This document shows positions 12,976 through 16,261 of a DNA stretch of 16,261 nucleotides, piece by piece (position 1 is the stretch's first letter; the number at the start of each line of letters is the position of its first letter). The DNA lies in the NCBI GenBank assembly GCA_934132775.1, contig CAKPAA010000023.1, forward strand, positions 1-16,261, written 5' to 3'. The notes under the pieces are model-generated. The model was given only the letters and a program-made list of their open reading frames with translations, was not told the origin of the DNA and made no database searches. Made by a program: the position numbers and the translations under genes. The stretch is from an uncultured Clostridia bacterium (lineage in GTDB: Bacteria > Bacillota > Clostridia > TANB77 > UBA1234).

Positions 12976-15306
12976 TTATCTCGACTCATCTAATTCATTG
13001 TTTTTAACCATTCTTATATTTTTTCTTCTTGCTTCTTCAAGCACTTTATACACCTTTTCTAACTCTTCTTTTGTTTTTTCTTCATCTATGCTAAATCTTA
13101 AATCTGTATGTCCTCCATTATTTGCAATTTCTCCATCTGTCACTTGAAGTAGTCCACTCTCTGCCATTTTCTCTAAAAATTCTGTAAATTGTTTGTCATC
13201 TGTTTTAACGTGTATCATCTTTTCTTCCTTAGTAGCTCTTAAAAATAATTCATACATTTCAGTTATCGCTTCTAATCTATGAAATTTCTCTTCTTCAGGA
13301 CTATTATCTTTATCTTTTTTCATTGCCATTTCTGCAATATATAATTCTTCTTCATCATCAAATTCTGAATTAGAATATAGCATATACCAAGTAGAATCTC
13401 TATTTATTGAAAGGTGCATCGTGTCCACAAACAAATCATATTTTTCCGCCATTTCATCTAAGTCATTATCTCCACTATTTTTTGTCAATTCATTTGCATA
13501 TCCATTTTTATCGTTTCTTATATCATTTATTCTATCAATAGCTCTTCCTATGTACCTGCCTGAAATATTTTCCACTTCATCAACTTTGTCATACCCATAT
13601 GGAATTGATGAAGATATATTTCTATCATCAACAGCTTTTTGTTGAAAAATCTGTGCCTTATCCAAGTTATTTTCTCTTAATTCTCGCAAGTGTTCTTCTA
13701 TATCTTCCTCTTTTACTTTCGCTATTGTATATACTTTGCTCCTTGCATCTGAATAAACTTTTCCATCATCTGGTGGTTCAATTATAGTTCCTCTCTCATT
13801 TTCAGACAGCTTTGCTTTTAAAGTTTTATCTTCTATCCAGCCTGCACCAATTGTAACATCTCTTAGTGTAAATTTTTTATATTGTTCAACTGTTATTTTC
13901 CCATCTAGAAGTAACTTGTCCATCATTTCTCTATCTATTTGTAATGCTTGCTCAGCAGCTTTTTTATAAACATCGTACGTTGACAAAATCTTTTCACGTT
14001 CTTCATTGTTATTTTCTAAACTTTCATCCACTTCTATATTGTCAAAACACAGTCTACTTTTATTCCTCCACGTCCACGATTGGGCTATCAAATTTCCTTT
14101 CTCATCAAATACACCGAAAAGTCCACCATTCCTAGAAGTAACCGAATGTTCCATCGAGCTTACACCTACATTTCCAAATTCTTGACAACAATCTGTTAAT
14201 GTTCCTGCTGCTATTGCTAATGGATCATCAGTCCTTAACAGCTTACCTGTACATTCTTTCGAGATGCTTTGTCCTACCTTCATTGGTGGAATACTTAATT
14301 TTTCCCTTTCCATAGATTTTCTAAATATTTGTTGATACTGTTCATAATAGTTTATATATGGATCTCTTTGTTTTGCTTTTAAATATACTTGTGCAACTTC
14401 ACTACTTCCTAACTTTTCATCATATGTATCCGTCACTGACATTTCTTCTATTATTTGAAATGGAGTAACTCTATAGTTTTTCTCATCTTTTGTAGCATAA
14501 TATAACCAATTCATATGTCCATATATTTCCGGATTACTTAATATTTCTTCTCTATATTTTTTAAAATAATCTTTAAATCTAGGGTTTTCTTCCTCTATAT
14601 TTATTCCACCAAACATTTTTTCAATCTGTTCATAGCTGACTATGCCTTTTACCTGTTTTGATGCTAATTTATCGTACACTTCATCTTTTGATACACCCGC
14701 TTTTAAATAAAGCTTGCTCTTTCCTTGTTCTTCTACCTTTCTAATTGCTTCTTCTTTGCTATTGCCTGAAATAAATTTTTCTAAATCTTCTTTTGTAAAT
14801 TCTAAATCACTAGGTGCATTTATACATTTCCTAATCCAGCCTTGTCCAATTACTTTACTGCTATTATCTAGCCCATTAAAAATATCCATAATTACATCTT
14901 TATTTATTTTCTCTAAATGTGTTTCTACTATTTCCTTTGCTAGCTTCTTTATTGTCTTTTTTTTATCTATAATCCAGTGAGCTGAATATCTTTCGCCTTC
15001 ACCTATATTTTTATCGAACCTATCTAATAAGCTATTTATTTCAATTTTTCCATTTTCTTTTAGTTCTTCTCTTATAAATGTCTCAAACATTACTTGAATA
15101 TTTCTTAACTGTGCTGTTGGTATTCTACTATCATTATCCAATTTAGCATTTTCAAGTGGAAGTGTTGAAACAATACTCACAATTCTTTCTCTAATAACTC
15201 TACTCTTTTGTTGTGTTAGTAATTCTTCTCCCAAATTTCTTTTCAGCAATTCTTCAAACGTTTTAATATCTCCACTTTGTATACTTCTATTTATTTCTTT
15301 GTACAC
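12976..15306 (-). CDS. Large protein of unknown function with a CCQ / W / DNIE core
   Basis: This 776-residue protein is highly charged and mainly helical, with no signal peptide or membrane segment. I do not recognise a named family. The most conserved-looking part is residues about 355-426: LLRTDDPLAIAAGTLTDCCQ, then GGLFGVFDEKGNLIAQSWTW and LCFDNIEV. A strand, a turn with Gly-Asn, a strand with Ala-Gln-Ser-x-x-Trp and a closing Asp-Asn-Ile-Glu resemble the layout of acetyltransferase-like or PcfJ-like folds, but this is only a resemblance. Helical regions flank it on both sides. The listed start is GTG at 15306, without a Shine-Dalgarno sequence. The frame is open upstream to 15357 and overlaps the preceding gene in another frame, so it may be the C-terminal part of that gene after a frameshift. 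Codon use matches its neighbours. Confidence 0.7.
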   Translation of the reverse strand: MYKEINRSIQSGDIKTFEELLKRNLGEELLTQQKSRVIRERIVSIVSTLPLENAKLDNDSRIPTAQLRNIQVMFETFIREELKENGKIEINSLLDRFDKNIGEGERYSAHWIIDKKKTIKKLAKEIVETHLEKINKDVIMDIFNGLDNSSKVIGQGWIRKCINAPSDLEFTKEDLEKFISGNSKEEAIRKVEEQGKSKLYLKAGVSKDEVYDKLASKQVKGIVSYEQIEKMFGGINIEEENPRFKDYFKKYREEILSNPEIYGHMNWLYYATKDEKNYRVTPFQIIEEMSVTDTYDEKLGSSEVAQVYLKAKQRDPYINYYEQYQQIFRKSMEREKLSIPPMKVGQSISKECTGKLLRTDDPLAIAAGTLTDCCQEFGNVGVSSMEHSVTSRNGGLFGVFDEKGNLIAQSWTWRNKSRLCFDNIEVDESLENNNEEREKILSTYDVYKKAAEQALQIDREMMDKLLLDGKITVEQYKKFTLRDVTIGAGWIEDKTLKAKLSENERGTIIEPPDDGKVYSDARSKVYTIAKVKEEDIEEHLRELRENNLDKAQIFQQKAVDDRNISSSIPYGYDKVDEVENISGRYIGRAIDRINDIRNDKNGYANELTKNSGDNDLDEMAEKYDLFVDTMHLSINRDSTWYMLYSNSEFDDEEELYIAEMAMKKDKDNSPEEEKFHRLEAITEMYELFLRATKEEKMIHVKTDDKQFTEFLEKMAESGLLQVTDGEIANNGGHTDLRFSIDEEKTKEELEKVYKVLEEARRKNIRMVKNNELDESR

Positions 15307-15343
15307 TTCAAATTTTTCTTTTGTTTTTAACTGACTTAATACT

Positions 15344-16261
15344 TTATCTAATCCGCTTTATAAGCTGAATTGAATCTTCCATTCTCTTGTCTAACTTATA
15401 TTTTCTTTCAAAATATTTCTGATATATTTCATTTTGTGTATCATAATATTGAGCTAAGTCACTTTCAGAAACTTCTGATATATCCAAAAGTTCTCTCATT
15501 TCTTCAATTCCAATCGATTTGTACATTTTGTATACTAATGTCTGCATTGTATTGCAATCATAATTTTTTGATTTTCTAAGACTAGAATTAAATACTATGT
15601 CATCCATTGCATACAAATCTTCTGCAGATACATTTTCCATGCCTGGTAATCTTAACTGTATTTTATTAGGAATATATCCTTTTTCTAGCCATTTATCTAA
15701 ATTTAAAGCATCACCGTTCTGCGACTGATTAAAAAGTCTATATGCAGAAGCTGTATCTAAATATGATATTCTCACATTTTTATAATTTTGTATTTCTTCA
15801 TTTGAAAAAATAACTCTGTTTTTAGCTTGGTCTATTGCCATAAATTTAAGGTTAAACTCACTATTACCTATACTTGTTAAACTATTTGGTATACTTATAC
15901 TCGTTAAACTGCTACAACCGCTAAATGCACCATTTTCTACGCTTGTTACACTATCTGGAATATTTACACTTGTTAATCTGCTACAACCATAAAATGCATA
16001 TCTTCCTATACTTGTTACACTATCGGGGATACTTATACTTGTTAAACTGCTGCAATCTGAAAATGCACTATCTCCTATACGTGTTACACTATCTGGTATA
16101 TTTACACTCGTTAAACTGCTACAACCGCTAAATGCACCATATTCTATCTCTGTTACACTATCGGGAATATTTACACTTGTTAAACTGCTACAACCGCTAA
16201 ATGCACCATTTCCTATGCTTGTTACACTATCTGGAATATTTACACTTGTTAATCTGCTACA
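15344..16261 (-). CDS. BspA-like leucine-rich-repeat protein, N-terminus beyond the window
   Basis: The minus-strand frame is open from the right edge to the TAA at 15346-15344, giving 305 residues. About 140 residues nearest the edge are 23-residue repeats of the type LTSVNIPDSVTSIGNGAFSG plus Cys-Ser, the Treponema/BspA class of leucine-rich repeat (LRR_5). The last repeat decays at PNSLTSIGNSEFN, and the frame runs on without a stop into a non-repeat region of about 165 residues (from MAIDQAKNRV), largely helical, with IPNKIQLRLPGMENVSAEDL and a charged C-terminus. An ATG at 15841 lies inside this frame and is not the real start. BspA-type proteins often act in adhesion or host contact, but no export signal can be judged here. 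The stop may result from a frameshift. Confidence 0.82.
   Translation of the reverse strand, partial: CSRLTSVNIPDSVTSIGNGAFSGCSSLTSVNIPDSVTEIEYGAFSGCSSLTSVNIPDSVTRIGDSAFSDCSSLTSISIPDSVTSIGRYAFYGCSRLTSVNIPDSVTSVENGAFSGCSSLTSISIPNSLTSIGNSEFNLKFMAIDQAKNRVIFSNEEIQNYKNVRISYLDTASAYRLFNQSQNGDALNLDKWLEKGYIPNKIQLRLPGMENVSAEDLYAMDDIVFNSSLRKSKNYDCNTMQTLVYKMYKSIGIEEMRELLDISEVSESDLAQYYDTQNEIYQKYFERKYKLDKRMEDSIQLIKRIR
15911..16261. repeat. 69-bp tandem repeats encoding leucine-rich repeats
   Basis: The motif GCTACAACCG or a close variant recurs at 15911, 15980, 16049, 16118, 16187 and 16256, exactly 69 bases apart (23 codons). Units differ by only a few bases; the pairs beginning 16118 and 16187 are the most alike. 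A decayed unit precedes the series at about 15842. The array continues past the window edge. Confidence 0.92.

Noticed and set aside
15925..16131. Plus-strand repetitive reading frame
   Set aside because: It is the reverse reading of the 69-bp leucine-rich-repeat array. Its apparent repeats simply mirror the minus-strand ones.
15911..16261. CRISPR-like regular repeat spacing
   Set aside because: Units are adjacent 69-base copies with no unique spacers and translate into a well-known leucine-rich repeat, so this is not a CRISPR array.

Overview
The window is about one third G+C. Nearly every gene has a purine-rich Shine-Dalgarno sequence, and several promoters match the sigma-A consensus closely. 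Together with a spore photoproduct lyase, a GtrA/GtrB-type pair, a BspA-type leucine-rich-repeat protein and an MscL carrying a zinc ribbon, this points to a low-GC Gram-positive organism, most likely a gut or host-associated clostridial Firmicute. The species cannot be told from the sequence.

Layout, left to right. A truncated minus-strand gene sits at the left edge (1-105). An HD-domain protein (390-956, minus) has its own promoter and terminator and is strikingly G+C-rich. The intergenic region behind it holds a decayed remnant of an AbiEi-type antitoxin (1076-1240). A small protein of mostly unknown function with a DUF3006-like segment follows (1350-1958, minus). Next comes a housekeeping pair, cysS followed by a TIGR01212/YtqA-type radical SAM gene, one base apart (2158-4525, minus). 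A polyprenyl-phosphate glycosyltransferase and a GtrA-like membrane protein (4630-6068, minus) probably make and flip a lipid-linked sugar. mscL (6347-6883) is on the plus strand behind two tandem promoters.

The most informative region is 7053-8537. It is a two-gene toxin-antitoxin operon on the minus strand: an MqsR-like toxin with a TTG start, followed by an antitoxin that joins an MqsA-type zinc finger and helix-turn-helix to a C-terminal SocA/Panacea (DUF4065-like) domain. A 16-bp perfect palindrome lies exactly between the -35 and -10 boxes of its consensus promoter and is a ready-made autoregulatory operator.

A cell-surface operon follows (8653-11432, minus): a membrane-anchored GH26-like glycosidase, then a membrane protein with a bactofilin-like beta-helix. 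A plus-strand clostridial-type spore photoproduct lyase comes next (11698-12699).

The right end (12976-16261, minus) holds a BspA-like leucine-rich-repeat protein that runs off the edge and built from 69-bp tandem repeats. Its C-terminal part appears to be cut by a single +1 frameshift into two reading frames; the second is a 776-residue protein of unknown function with a central Cys-Cys-Gln / Trp / Asp-Asn-Ile-Glu core. These two reading frames and the fused toxin-antitoxin operon are the best candidates for something not yet described.
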